NCBI RefSeq assembly: GCF_032878975.1
Contig: NZ_CP043875.1
Coordinates: 248,001 to 312,000 of the forward strand
Direction of reading: 5' to 3'
DNA from: Methanoplanus sp. FWC-SCC4
Lineage (GTDB): Archaea > Halobacteriota > Methanomicrobia > Methanomicrobiales > Methanomicrobiaceae
Length of the DNA: 64,000 nucleotides
Within the stretch, counting starts at the first letter, position 1. Each line of letters begins with the position of its first letter. Positions 39,905 through 52,402 of the stretch are shown piece by piece. A program made the translations under genes and the position numbers. The notes below the pieces were generated by a model. It saw nothing but the letters and a program-made list of their open reading frames with translations, was not told the origin of the DNA and made no database searches.

Positions 39905-40569
39905 ATTTTACCTTCCCTCAAAATGCTGACCGGCACATTTCCCTTGTGAACGGCAGTTGCAATTATTGCCCCGTCGTAACCGGCAGAAGAGAGTATTAAA
40001 AGATCTTCTGTGGATGCGACCCCTCCTCCGTACAGCAGTTCTTTTGGATAAGCGCTCCTGAGTGCATCAATGTCAAGACCCCCCATCCTGTCCTCGGTCC
40101 CGACACTTGAGAGATTCATCACAATGCCGCCCTTAAAACCCCAGTCTGCTGCTTTTTTAAATGCCAAAACAGGATCGGATCTGTCCGGAAAAACCCTTCC
40201 GTCTTTTATTACCACACTGAAATAATCAAAGGGGTAATCCTTCTGGTTGCCTGCGCATGTCTCGGTGCTTATGACATTTTTAATCCACGGGAGTGAAAGT
40301 GCATCCGAGGGTTTCTTCGCGCCGCGGTTGAGTATCGAGACTTCGGCCAGACCCTCACATTTTATTATTGCATCATTATTATCTCCAAAACCTTCAATTC
40401 TGTCAAGATCTGCAAGATAAACATTTTTTGCACCCATCTCTCTTATGTATTCATCGGGAATTGTTGACGAGGCAATACCCCAGTCCAGAGGCTTATATCC
40501 GTTTCTCTGCCCTTTGTATCCATGAACCACATTTCCTTTCAGAATATCAACCGCTAATATAATTTTCAT
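39898..40569 (-). CDS. HisA/HisF-related TIM-barrel protein
   Basis: The 223-residue protein resembles HisA. AVDILKGNVVHGYKGQR carries the first catalytic-type Asp (Asp8), and GGIVMNLSSVGTEDR and YGGGVASTEDLLILSSAG carry the phosphate-binding segments. Methanogens have this as a separate HisA/HisF-like family (TIGR00734-like) whose substrate is not known. It is divergent from mfnB and overlaps tmk. A role near methanofuran or pterin synthesis is only suggested by position. True HisA is not excluded. Confidence 0.75.
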   Translation of the reverse strand: MKIILAVDILKGNVVHGYKGQRNGYKPLDWGIASSTIPDEYIREMGAKNVYLADLDRIEGFGDNNDAIIKCEGLAEVSILNRGAKKPSDALSLPWIKNVISTETCAGNQKDYPFDYFSVVIKDGRVFPDRSDPVLAFKKAADWGFKGGIVMNLSSVGTEDRMGGLDIDALRSAYPKELLYGGGVASTEDLLILSSAGYDGAIIATAVHKGNVPVSILREGKIC

Positions 40570-40776
40570 GTCAGGTACCTGATGAATAATTTATTGTTTA
40601 ATATTATGAGGCAATAACTGATAAAATATGGATTTGTGAGGTACTTTCCTGTGCGTATTTCAAATTTTTTTTAGTTTATGGATATGGCGGCAATACTGAA
40701 AATTTAAGCCGCAAAACTCTTTAAATATTCAATATTTTACAGGTGTGATTACTTTTTGGCATGACCCTTTTTCCGT

Positions 40777-40787
40777 GCATATATAAG
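40777..40787 (+). promoter_or_regulatory. TATA box of the mfnB-guaB operon
   Basis: GCATATATAAG, about 40 nt before the mfnB ATG. The start is expected near 40808, leaving a leader of about 14 nt. The 40570-40776 stretch upstream has no visible ORF. Confidence 0.6.
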
Positions 40788-40821
40788 AATCACTAATTAT
40801 GTGAAATGATAAAAATTAACT

Positions 40822-41508
40822 ATGGATTTGTTAGTTAGTCCCGCAAGCGTTGAAGAGGCAGGATCTGCGCTTTCTGCGGACATAATTGATGTAAAAAAGC
40901 CCTCGGAAGGTTCTTTAGGTGCAAATTTTCCCTGGGTCATTTCTGAAATAAAAAGCATGACCAATAAGCCTGTAAGCGCCGCAATCGGTGATTACAGCTT
41001 CCTCCCGGGAAGTGCATCACAGGGGGCATTCGGTGCAGCATGCGCAGGTGCGGATTACGTGAAAGTCGGCCTTATGTTTGACGGAGACGAGCGTGCCCTT
41101 GAATTTATCAAATGTGTCACAAAAGCTGTAAAATGGAGATTCCCTGAAAAGACAGTTGTAATCGCAACATATGCGGATTACTCTCGCGTTGACTCCATCT
41201 CTCCTTTTGATATGGCTCCCCTTGCAGCAAAGGCCGGCGCTGACGTTGCAATGATTGATACAGCCGTAAAAGACGGAAAAGGCCTTTACGACTTCCTTCC
41301 TGAAGATGAACTCATCAGATTCACAAATAAAAACCGCGAACTTGGTTTAAAGACCGCGCTTGCAGGTTCCCTTAAGTTTGAAGACCTCGAATCACTCAAA
41401 AGGATTAATCCTGAGATAATTGGTGTTCGTGGTATGGTTTGCGGCGGGGATCGCAGTGCTGTCATAAAAGAAGAGCTCGTGGAAAAAGCTATGATGATGG
41501 TCAGGTGA
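40822..41508 (+). CDS. mfnB: (5-formylfuran-3-yl)methyl phosphate synthase
   Basis: MfnB condenses two triose phosphates to 4-(hydroxymethyl)-2-furancarboxaldehyde phosphate, the first step of methanofuran synthesis. The 228-residue TIM barrel begins LLVSPASVEEAGSALSADI and has the active-site Lys in IDVKKPSEGSLGANFP. TAVKDGKGLYDFLPEDEL and AGSLKFEDLESL complete the family match. Methanofuran carries the formyl group in methanogenesis, which is strong evidence for a methanogen. It lies 9 nt before guaB. Confidence 0.93.
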   Translation: MDLLVSPASVEEAGSALSADIIDVKKPSEGSLGANFPWVISEIKSMTNKPVSAAIGDYSFLPGSASQGAFGAACAGADYVKVGLMFDGDERALEFIKCVTKAVKWRFPEKTVVIATYADYSRVDSISPFDMAPLAAKAGADVAMIDTAVKDGKGLYDFLPEDELIRFTNKNRELGLKTALAGSLKFEDLESLKRINPEIIGVRGMVCGGDRSAVIKEELVEKAMMMVR

Positions 41509-41517
41509 ATTTGTATT

Positions 41518-42990
41518 ATGTATCTTGAAAAGCTGAACATGCAGACCGGATATACATTCGATGATGTTCTGCTTGTACCTGCAGCATCTTATGTTGAACC
41601 GAGTGAGGCTGATGTCCGTTCACGTTTTACAAGGAGCATTGATCTTTCAATACCTCTTGTATCATCCGCAATGGACACTGTCACAGAATCCGGTATGGCA
41701 ATAGCTCTTGCCCGTTCCGGAAGCATTGGTGTCATACACCGTAACCTGACTCCCGAGCGCGAAGTTGAGGAAGTCAGGATTGTAAAGCAGGCTGAAGACT
41801 TTGTGGAAAGAGAAGTTCTGACTGTTGACGGCACTGCAACAGTTTCCGAAGTCGATGCAATGATGCGTGAGTATAACATCGGCGGTGTTCCTGTAATGGA
41901 GAATGACAGGATTATCGGAATTGTTTCCCGTCGTGATCTCAGGGGAATTGTTGCAACCCGTGCAGGTGAGAATGTCAAGAAAGTAATGACAAAAAGTCCC
42001 ATCACTGTCGGTGATGACATCGAACTCGAAGATGCCCTTGAAGTAATGTATGCAAACAAGGTTGAGCGTCTTCCGGTTGTAAAGGATGAAAATGAGCTCC
42101 TTGGCATTATAACAATGCAGGATCTTCTTGAAAGAAGACAGTACCCAAAGGCAAACCGCGACAAAAACGGAAACCTGAGGGTTGCGGCAGCAGTAGGTCC
42201 CTTCGACATTGAACGTGCAATGCTACTTGATGAGGCAGGCGCTGATGCGCTTGTTGCAGACTGTGCGCACGGGCACAACATGAATGTTGTAAAGGCCATA
42301 AAAGAGATGAAGGAGAGTGTCGATGCCGATGTCATTGCTGGAAATATTGCGACAAAAGAGGCTGCACAGGAACTTGCAGGGTATGTTGACGGGTTAAAGG
42401 TCGGTATAGGGCCCGGTTCAATATGCACGACAAGGGTTGTTGCAGGAGTCGGTGTCCCGCAGGTAACGGCAGTCTGTTCTGTTGCAGAGGTTGCATCCGA
42501 TTATGATAATGTGCCTGTTGTTGCAGACGGAGGAATTAGATACAGTGGTGATATTGCAAAGGCAATAGCGGCAGGTGCCGACTGTGTTATGCTCGGAAGT
42601 CTCTTTGCAGGAACTGATGAGGCTCCAGGACGCATAATAGCAATAAAGGGACGCAGGTACAAGCAGTACCGTGGAATGGGTTCACTTGGTGTCATGACCA
42701 GCGGCCAGTCCAGTGATCGTTATTTCCAGAAGAAAGGAATCGGGCAGACAAAGTTTGTTCCTGAGGGAATTGAGGGTGCAACACCATATGTCGGTGCTGT
42801 TTCCGATATTATCTATCAGCTTGTGGGAGGTCTTAAATCTGCCATGGGTTACACAGGCTCTGCAACAATAAATGATTTGAAAACGAATGGCAAATTTATC
42901 CGGATCACTTCCGCCGGTCAGGTAGAGAGCCATCCGCATGATATATTAATAACAGATGAGGCCCCGAATTACCGGGTGTCCAATTCCTAA
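41518..42990 (+). CDS. guaB: IMP dehydrogenase
   Basis: GuaB oxidises IMP to XMP in guanine synthesis. The N-terminal barrel starts [25 protein letters not shown]-domain pair follows ([20 protein letters not shown] and [15 protein letters not shown], about residues 95-215). The catalytic Cys loop is [18 protein letters not shown], and the flap [12 protein letters not shown] is present. The 490 residues are full length. It is probably translated with mfnB. Confidence 0.95.
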   Translation: MYLEKLNMQTGYTFDDVLLVPAASYVEPSEADVRSRFTRSIDLSIPLVSSAMDTVTESGMAIALARSGSIGVIHRNLTPEREVEEVRIVKQAEDFVEREVLTVDGTATVSEVDAMMREYNIGGVPVMENDRIIGIVSRRDLRGIVATRAGENVKKVMTKSPITVGDDIELEDALEVMYANKVERLPVVKDENELLGIITMQDLLERRQYPKANRDKNGNLRVAAAVGPFDIERAMLLDEAGADALVADCAHGHNMNVVKAIKEMKESVDADVIAGNIATKEAAQELAGYVDGLKVGIGPGSICTTRVVAGVGVPQVTAVCSVAEVASDYDNVPVVADGGIRYSGDIAKAIAAGADCVMLGSLFAGTDEAPGRIIAIKGRRYKQYRGMGSLGVMTSGQSSDRYFQKKGIGQTKFVPEGIEGATPYVGAVSDIIYQLVGGLKSAMGYTGSATINDLKTNGKFIRITSAGQVESHPHDILITDEAPNYRVSNS

Positions 42991-43000
42991 TTTTTATATA
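42991..43000 (+). promoter_or_regulatory. TATA box of the HTH-Hsp20-like pair
   Basis: TTTTTATATA, with a second AT-rich TTGAATATAC nearby. The expected start near 43023 would place the ATG (43028) within 5 nt, so the mRNA is probably leaderless. It overlaps the guaB stop. Confidence 0.55.
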
Positions 43001-43027
43001 TTGAATATACTAACTTTAAGTGTATAT

Positions 43028-43657
43028 ATGATTGAGGGTGATGATGTATCCCGCATCCTCGATATTCTTGGAAATAAAAACAGAAGGAGAATTTTGCAAT
43101 TATTAAGGCAAAAACCCTGTTTTGTTACAGAAATATCTGAGAGACTTACTATAAGTCCTAAAGCTGTTATAGAGCATCTTCAGTTTATGGAACGCGAAGA
43201 GATACTAAAATCCCGTGGTGATATCAACCGCCGGAAGTACTACTATATTTTCAGGGATTTCAGTGTCATGATTGATGCAGGTGATTCCCGTTTTGGATTA
43301 TTAAGCAACGATTTGCGTGAATCCGGGAGGCGGGAGTGTACTATCCATAGATTAAAGATGATACGAAACATGGTATTGTCAAGGGAGAATCTTATTTCAG
43401 ATCTTGAGTATCTTGAGAGAGATATAAATAAAAAAATCAGTGATTTGAGTGCTTCCTGCAAAGACATATTACCCAGTGAAACAGAGGTAAATTTAGTACT
43501 TGCATTGTCAAACTATGAGATGAGTATAAAGGATATTGAAGAATTCATCCTTATTCCTGAAGATGAAGTCAGAATTATTCTGAATAATCTTATAAAGAAG
43601 GGAATTGTTGAGCGCAAAGATGACCTGTACAGGGTGTGTGATATATTTGACGAATGA
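43028..43657 (+). CDS. ArsR-type winged-helix transcription regulator
   Basis: The start ILDILGNKNRRRILQLLRQKP and the recognition region ITISPKAVIEHLQFMEREE are an ArsR-like winged helix. The C-terminal half has long charged helices and a second helix-turn-helix-like segment (MSIKDIEEFILIPEDEVRIIL). I choose ATG 43028 because the upstream TATA box fits; a start at 42956 would lie inside guaB. It overlaps an Hsp20-like gene, as the heat-shock regulator HSR1 of Archaeoglobus fulgidus does with hsp20. A heat-shock role is inference. Confidence 0.75.
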   Translation: MIEGDDVSRILDILGNKNRRRILQLLRQKPCFVTEISERLTISPKAVIEHLQFMEREEILKSRGDINRRKYYYIFRDFSVMIDAGDSRFGLLSNDLRESGRRECTIHRLKMIRNMVLSRENLISDLEYLERDINKKISDLSASCKDILPSETEVNLVLALSNYEMSIKDIEEFILIPEDEVRIILNNLIKKGIVERKDDLYRVCDIFDE

Positions 43658-44048
43658 ACCAAACGATGATGTTTTCAGAAATCTTGCAAAAGTGATGGAG
43701 GATATAATAACCGGTCTTCATATTGATGAAAATGCACGTTTTATAGGATGTACAATAATTTCAGGTCCGGGCGGGGACCCCCGGATTTTTCAGACTGATG
43801 AACAGGATGAAGGTCATGAGGAGCCTGAATATGAGATAATTGACGGGTCTGATAAATTATATGTAACTCTGGAGCTTCCTCCGGATTTGGATGATATTCC
43901 CGGTGCTGATATTCAGCCGGATATGATAAGGGTGAGTATTGATGATATGGATATTGATATTCCTCTCCCAAGCACTGTTGACACCGGTAAAAGTTTTTAC
44001 AATGTAAATAACGGTGTTCTGGATATAATTTGTGAAAAAATTTTATAA
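43647..44048 (+). CDS. Hsp20/alpha-crystallin-like acidic protein
   Basis: The protein is about 133 residues, very acidic, with no Cys-rich motif. Its C-terminal half, YEIIDGSDKLYVTLELPPDLDD then IRVSIDDMDIDIPLPS and SFYNVNNGVLDII, has the alternating beta pattern and the G-V-L ending of small heat-shock proteins. TTG 43647 overlaps the end of the regulator gene, with AGGGTG upstream; GTG 43638 is an alternative. It is likely co-translated with the regulator. The family call is moderate, as the A-x-x-x-n-G-v-L box is imperfect. Confidence 0.55.
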   Translation: MTNEPNDDVFRNLAKVMEDIITGLHIDENARFIGCTIISGPGGDPRIFQTDEQDEGHEEPEYEIIDGSDKLYVTLELPPDLDDIPGADIQPDMIRVSIDDMDIDIPLPSTVDTGKSFYNVNNGVLDIICEKIL

Positions 44049-44119
44049 TTCATAATAATTTTAATAATTTTTTGCCCTGACGGGCCGATTTTAGTATTAG
44101 GCGGTAGAATACTGAAATT

Positions 44120-44782
44120 ATGTTTACTGTTATTGAAATTTACAATAATTGCTCGTTTGATTCATCTTTCAGATCTGAATTTGGATATTCATGCTACATT
44201 AAAGAAGCCGGGCTTTTGTTTGATACGGGTGGAAACGGGGACATACTGCTCAAAAATCTCGAAGCTGCCGGTATCGGACCTGAGGATATTGAAAGGCTCG
44301 TAATATCTCATGATCACTGGGATCATACCGGGGGTCTGAAAGTCTTTTTTGAAAAGAATAAATATGTAGATGCGTATTTTTTAAATGATTTTTCAGAAGG
44401 TCTGCTTGAAGCGGGGAGAAAAAATTCCAGTTTGAACATTATCCGTGGGTGGACTGAAATCTATCCTGACATTTTTCTGACCGGTTCTCTTGGGGATGAT
44501 ATTAAGGAGCAGTCTCTGGCAATAAGATCAGATAGTGGTTATTTTGTTATTGCAGGGTGCTCGCATCCGCATATCTGTAATATTTTATCATTCATAAGAA
44601 AATTCGGAGAGGTAAAAGGAGTGATTGGCGGTCTTCATGACGTTTCGGATGATGACTTAAGGTCTCTTTCCGGTATTGATTACATTGCCGTGTCGCACTG
44701 TACAAAAAGAATTTCTGAGATTGAAGAAATGTACGGGCCCTGTTTTAAAAAATCAGGTGTCGGTTTTGTACACCGGATTTAA
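44120..44782 (+). CDS. Metallo-beta-lactamase fold hydrolase
   Basis: The 220-residue protein has the HxHxDH motif SHDHWDHTGG near residue 64, and later AGCSHPHICNIL, GGLHDVSDDDL and AVSHCTKRI as further metal ligands. It resembles COG1237-type enzymes related to the 7,8-dihydropterin-6-yl-methyl pathway, but is shorter. It lies about 70 nt after the Hsp20-like gene. The substrate is unknown. Confidence 0.82.
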   Translation: MFTVIEIYNNCSFDSSFRSEFGYSCYIKEAGLLFDTGGNGDILLKNLEAAGIGPEDIERLVISHDHWDHTGGLKVFFEKNKYVDAYFLNDFSEGLLEAGRKNSSLNIIRGWTEIYPDIFLTGSLGDDIKEQSLAIRSDSGYFVIAGCSHPHICNILSFIRKFGEVKGVIGGLHDVSDDDLRSLSGIDYIAVSHCTKRISEIEEMYGPCFKKSGVGFVHRI

Positions 44783-44881
44783 TTTCGTATAAATTTATTT
44801 TAATCAGGTCACGTTTTGATATCCGGATAACAATACCAAGTGATTTAATTCAATAAATATTAACAGAGTAATGGATTTTTA

Positions 44882-45331
44882 ATGCAATCGACTATTGGGT
44901 TTAAAGAGAGAAGATATATTGAAGAACTTCGGATTATTACCAAATCAACAGCTCTTGATTGTGTTATTGATGATGCGTATGACAGAGTAATTTATGTTAT
45001 AAAAAAAGGTGATATGGGTTTTGCAATAGGCAAAAACGGAGATAATATAAGAAAACTTCAGAGAATCCTGGGAAAAAGAACCGAGATGGTTGAGGAAAGT
45101 TCTGAAATTTATGAATTTATTGGAAATATTCTCAAACCCGCGAAAATATGTGAGATCTGTTGTGATGAGGAGTCCGGACGTCTCAATATTTATGTAGGTG
45201 ACAGATCAGATCTTGGTATCGCTATCGGCAAGGGTGGCTGCAATGTCGAGAAGGCAAGGATTCTTGTTCAGAGATATTTTGGAAAGGAAATTGGAGAAAT
45301 TTTTTTACATGAAGGTGGTGAAAAATTATGA
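44882..45331 (+). CDS. Archaeal NusA-like KH-domain protein
   Basis: Two KH-like modules fill the 149 residues. The first has YVIKKGDMGFAIGKNGDNIRKLQ (GxxG as GKNG) and the second has VGDRSDLGIAIGKGGCNVEKAR (GKGG). This is the short archaeal NusA that lacks the bacterial N-terminal and S1 domains. It binds RNA and is linked to transcription elongation and termination. Unlike the usual position near rpoA and rpsL, it is here ahead of hisE, with a 4-nt overlap. Confidence 0.83.
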   Translation: MQSTIGFKERRYIEELRIITKSTALDCVIDDAYDRVIYVIKKGDMGFAIGKNGDNIRKLQRILGKRTEMVEESSEIYEFIGNILKPAKICEICCDEESGRLNIYVGDRSDLGIAIGKGGCNVEKARILVQRYFGKEIGEIFLHEGGEKL

Positions 45332-45618
45332 ATACGTGTGTTTTTGAAGAACTTTGGAATGTAATATGTGACCGGATGGAAAATCCTCCTGAAAAGAGTT
45401 ATGTTGTTGATATTTTAACCCACAGGAAAGGTATTGATAAGGCTCTTGAAAAGGTTGGTGAAGAGTCTACGGAATTTATCATTGCTGCAAAGAATGATGA
45501 TTATGATCAGAAAGTGTACGAAGCAGCAGATCTGATTTTTCATCTTATGCTTGCGCTTAAGGGATGCAATGTCAACTTTTCCGATGTAATTGCAGAGCTT
45601 GAGAGAAGAAGAAATTAA
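45328..45618 (+). CDS. hisE: Phosphoribosyl-ATP diphosphatase
   Basis: HisE hydrolyses phosphoribosyl-ATP in histidine synthesis. The 96-residue alpha-helical (MazG-like) protein has GIDKALEKVGEESTEFIIAAK and the metal-binding EAADLIFHLMLAL. It begins within the NusA stop (ATGA), so translation is likely coupled. A T7 run after the stop is a probable terminator. The rest of the his pathway is outside the window except hisS. Confidence 0.92.
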   Translation: MNTCVFEELWNVICDRMENPPEKSYVVDILTHRKGIDKALEKVGEESTEFIIAAKNDDYDQKVYEAADLIFHLMLALKGCNVNFSDVIAELERRRN

Positions 45619-45636
45619 AATAAATCTGAAAAATTC

Positions 45637-45643
45637 TTTTTTT
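45637..45643 (+). terminator. T-run terminator after hisE
   Basis: A run of seven T lies 19 nt after the hisE stop. Confidence 0.45.
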
Positions 45644-45800
45644 AGAACATCTGTCAGTGATGTTGGCGGATATTTTTTACAGATATTCATGAAATATTAC
45701 TGAGAATTACTATAATCCCAATTTTTACTGAATCAATAAGATCAAAGGTTTGTTCTTCCGATTTATTTTTTCATTTCTTTGAATATTTCTTTCAATTTCA

Positions 45801-46772
45801 GATAGCTATCGCTCTTTGATCAATGTCCATAAATTGTTCTCATTTGATAGAGATTAAAACAAAATGCTGAAAACATATTTTTCACCCGCACTCTTTTCAA
45901 ATCGGTTACTTTTACACTGCCTGATCCAAAAACTGATTTAATCACAGCAAATGGTCTTTCCCCTTTGGATCTTTTCCTGCTGATTCTATTATTACGAAGT
46001 TTGTCTCTGATACCTATTGGATGGTCTCTTGCTCCTCTCAACATTGTGGCATTGTATCCTTTGCATTCAGCTCCCTGATAGCCTCTGTCCCGGTAAACAA
46101 CTTCATCAATATCAGATAAATCAATCTGACTGTCGTGTAGAGATGCAGTAGTAGTACAAATCCTTCGAATCAGATCATAATCACTGTCAATAATTACGTG
46201 CAGCTTATATCCAAAGTAAGATTTCCCTCCTTTCTTTGTCCATGTACCGTCCTTACTTCTTCTGGTCTTTGCTTCTTTTCCTCTTGGAGTATCAACTCTT
46301 GTATGTCCGGGATCTGAGTGAATAAATGTTGCATCCTGAATCATACCTTTTCTAATTGAAAGACCTTTAAGATCCAGTTGTCGCTGTAATTCATTCCAAA
46401 TTAGAGAATCTTTTCCGGATTTGGATAGTCTTTCACGAAAAAGCCAGATAGTAGAACGATCAGGTATCTTTAAGGGATAACCCAAAAATTGTCTGAAAGA
46501 AATCCTGTCATTAGCCTGTCTTTCAAGTTCAGGATCAGAGAGACCGTGCCATTGCTGAAGGACGAGCATCTTAATCATCAGAACCTCATCCAGATTTGGA
46601 CGGCCTCCAATTTCAGTTTGGTTTGTATATAGTTCTTTGATGATAGGGCGGAATTGTTCCCAGTCAATCATCTTTTCAACTTCACCCAATCGATCTCCCA
46701 ATTCAGCAATATGCTCATATTCACTTTTTATTGCAAAATTAGTGAAATTACTCATGAATTAAAGATCGATCT
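45801..46772 (-). mobile_element. IS5-type insertion sequence
   Basis: The element holds one transposase gene. Imperfect inverted ends flank or overlap it: 45808-45825 and the reverse of 46753-46770 agree at 14 of 18 positions. Each side also carries a 10-bp palindrome, GATAGCTATC (45801) and AGATCGATCT (46763). I cannot see a clear target-site duplication, so the borders are approximate. It lies between hisE and the rRNA promoters. Confidence 0.5.
45820..46755 (-). CDS. IS5 family transposase
   Basis: The 311-residue protein has the DDE domain of IS5 transposases. The first Asp is in IQDATFIHSDPGH, the second in EVVYRDRGYQGAE, and the Glu in SKGERPFAVIKS. The N-terminal part (IIKELYTNQTEIGGRPNLD and FLGYPLKIPDRSTIW) is the DUF772 region typical of these elements. 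No frameshift is visible, so it appears intact. It inserted upstream of the rRNA operon without disrupting a recognisable gene. Confidence 0.92.
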   Translation of the reverse strand: MSNFTNFAIKSEYEHIAELGDRLGEVEKMIDWEQFRPIIKELYTNQTEIGGRPNLDEVLMIKMLVLQQWHGLSDPELERQANDRISFRQFLGYPLKIPDRSTIWLFRERLSKSGKDSLIWNELQRQLDLKGLSIRKGMIQDATFIHSDPGHTRVDTPRGKEAKTRRSKDGTWTKKGGKSYFGYKLHVIIDSDYDLIRRICTTTASLHDSQIDLSDIDEVVYRDRGYQGAECKGYNATMLRGARDHPIGIRDKLRNNRISRKRSKGERPFAVIKSVFGSGSVKVTDLKRVRVKNMFSAFCFNLYQMRTIYGH

Positions 46773-46795
46773 GGGAAAATAAAGTACTTGTGGTT

Positions 46796-46859
46796 GAGGG
46801 GGGTTTATAGAAATCCTCTACTTTTTTTAAAATCCTGAAACTTTGTTCAGGAACCCCTC
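46796..46859. repeat. Nested inverted repeats upstream of the rRNA promoter
   Basis: GAGGGGGGTT at 46796-46805 can pair with AACCCCTC at 46852-46859, and inside it CCTGAA (46834-46839) pairs with TTCAGG (46846-46851). It is not explained by the transposase gene. It may be a hairpin or the remnant of an older mobile element. Confidence 0.45.
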
Positions 46860-46975
46860 TCCCCGCATCAGGTTTTGCGCGTATGATCAATCTCCATCAA
46901 AATACCGGCAATATGACGTTATTTTTTCAGCGACCCCCCTTTTGTTGAACCCATGAGCCCTGTTTTTTGCCAACC

Positions 46976-46983
46976 TTTATATG
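46976..46983 (+). promoter_or_regulatory. rRNA operon promoter P1 TATA box
   Basis: TTTATATG preceded by a BRE-like GCCAACC. The expected start is about 47004. The same octamer recurs at P2. Confidence 0.55.
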
Positions 46984-47143
46984 TCACGGAAGACCACTTT
47001 GTAAGGCCGAAGTATTCCGGATACAAAGCACGCAACGAAGCGTGATTTGAAATCGCGGGGAATATCTACGGAGAAAAAAGATGTGTGGATTAATATGCTA
47101 AGCATGTTTGTTCCCGTCTTTCTCTGAGAACGAAACAACAGGG

Positions 47144-47151
47144 TTTATATG
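47144..47151 (+). promoter_or_regulatory. rRNA operon promoter P2 TATA box
   Basis: TTTATATG again, with AACAGGG upstream. The expected start is about 47173, about 160 nt before the 16S 5' end. The two promoters share an identical octamer, consistent with tandem rRNA promoters. Confidence 0.6.
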
Positions 47152-47232
47152 TGAATAAATCCCATATTGTTATCTCGATTCTTTAATGGAGAGCCAAAAC
47201 CACTCGGATGGGAGTGTTGGTTCTGACGTTGG

Positions 47233-47266
47233 CATTGGCAATGCGGAAATTTGTTTAATAACCGCT
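47233..47266 (+). other. 16S processing stem, 5' side (bulge-helix-bulge)
   Basis: CATTGGCAAT (47233-47242) and TTGTTTAATAACCGCT (47251-47266) are exact complements of the 3' side at 48828-48861. Between them GCGG (47243-47246) forms a 4-bp helix, and AAA (47247-47249) is a 3-nt bulge. This is the canonical site for the archaeal splicing endonuclease that excises pre-16S. Confidence 0.85.
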
Positions 47267-47335
47267 AATTCCTTTTGTGAATGAAATTACAAAAATAACG
47301 ATAGTGTGCCGAAGTGAAACGTATCTTCAAAATTA

Positions 47336-48803
<1,468 letters not shown>

Positions 48804-48827
48804 AATGAAATCCAAGAGGATGTGAAT

Positions 48828-48861
48828 AGCGGTTATTAAACAAACTGTAAAATTGCCAATG
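48828..48861 (+). other. 16S processing stem, 3' side (bulge-helix-bulge)
   Basis: AGCGGTTATTAAACAA (48828-48843) and ATTGCCAATG (48852-48861) pair with the 5' side. CTGT (48845-48848) pairs with GCGG through two G-U pairs, and AAA at 48849-48851 is the second 3-nt bulge. Confidence 0.85.
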
Positions 48862-48885
48862 TCAATATGAATATAAGAGAAAGTC

Positions 48886-48958
48886 GGGCTCATAGCTCAG
48901 CTGGAAGAGCGCGGCGTTTGCAACGCCGAGGCCAGGGGTTCAAATCCCCTTGGGTCCA
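48886..48958 (+). tRNA. tRNA-Ala (anticodon UGC)
   Basis: The acceptor GGGCTCA pairs with TGGGTCC, with A73 as discriminator. The anticodon stem CGGCG/CGCCG encloses TTTGCAA with TGC as anticodon, and the T loop is TTCAAAT. The 73-nt gene lies in the 16S-23S spacer, its usual place in euryarchaea. CCA is not encoded. Confidence 0.97.
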
Positions 48959-49081
48959 CTTAAAAACGAGTTACTTTCGGTAACTGGTTTTTACCGATGC
49001 ACCCGGAAATGTGAATTACCGGGGAAGGACTGAGAGTCATTTACGGCGACGCAAGTGACTCTGTGATGTCATGTATAGGAC

Positions 49082-49116
49082 GTATACACAAGACGTTAAA
49101 TGGATTTTAGCGGTTA
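49082..49116 (+). other. 23S processing stem, 5' side (bulge-helix-bulge)
   Basis: GTATACACAAGA (49082-49093) is the exact complement of 52074-52085. GGATTTTAGCGGTTA (49102-49116) pairs with 52051-52065, using two G-U pairs. CGTT (49094-49097) is the central 4-bp helix and AAA (49098-49100) the bulge, as in the 16S stem. Confidence 0.85.
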
Positions 49117-49125
49117 AACCGATAA

Positions 49126-52044
<2,919 letters not shown>

Positions 52045-52050
52045 AAGGAA

Positions 52051-52085
52051 TAACCGTTAAAGTCCAGACGAAATCTTGTGTATAC
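52051..52085 (+). other. 23S processing stem, 3' side (bulge-helix-bulge)
   Basis: This is the partner of 49082-49116. GACG (52067-52070) pairs with CGTT, with one G-U pair. AAA at 52071-52073 is the second bulge. Confidence 0.85.
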
Positions 52086-52095
52086 AGTCCTTATG

Positions 52096-52167
52096 GCCAA
52101 GGTGGCGGAGCGGCCACGCGGTCGCCTGCAGAGCGACTACACCCCGGTTCAAGTCCGGGCCTTGGCT
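52096..52167 (+). tRNA. tRNA-Cys (anticodon GCA), rRNA-operon copy
   Basis: The acceptor GCCAAGG pairs with CCTTGGC, with U73 as the Cys discriminator. The anticodon loop CTGCAGA has GCA. The T stem is CCCGG/CCGGG. It follows the 23S processing stem directly, as in many methanogens. A second copy at 57628 differs at four positions. Confidence 0.96.
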
Positions 52168-52240
52168 TCCTGAATAACTTTCGCAAGAAAGTTTGAAGGT
52201 ACAGGAAATCTGTGATTTCCGAATCGCGAAATTTCCTGTT

Positions 52241-52363
52241 CAATTGCGGCCATAGCAGTGGGGCAACACCCGGACTCATTTCGAACCCGGCAGTTAAGCC
52301 CACTTACGTAGGACGTTGTACTGAGATACGAGAGTTCTCGGGAACCGTCCAACGCTGCAATTG
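52241..52363 (+). rRNA. 5S ribosomal RNA, operon copy
   Basis: The ends CAATTGCGGC and GCTGCAATTG pair as helix I. Inside, GGCCATAGCAGTGGGGCAAC, TCGAACCCGGCAGTTAAGCC and TGAGATACGAGAGTTCTCGG follow the archaeal 5S pattern. The 123-nt gene is preceded by a spacer with an AACTTTCGCAAGAAAGTT hairpin and a second stem. Confidence 0.95.
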
Positions 52364-52382
52364 TTCTGCTAGAAGATTTGAG

Positions 52383-52402
52383 TTTTTTTGTTATGTTTTT
52401 TT
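52383..52402 (+). terminator. Terminator of the rRNA operon
   Basis: T7, GTTATG, T7 lies about 20 nt after 5S. The TTCTGCTAGAAGATTTGAGT before it is also found after the second 5S copy. Confidence 0.6.

Noticed and set aside
41589-42428. Long open frame on the minus strand inside guaB (279 codons)
   Set aside because: It is antisense to a clear IMP dehydrogenase and has Ser/Thr/Ala-rich, motif-free sequence that mirrors guaB codon use.
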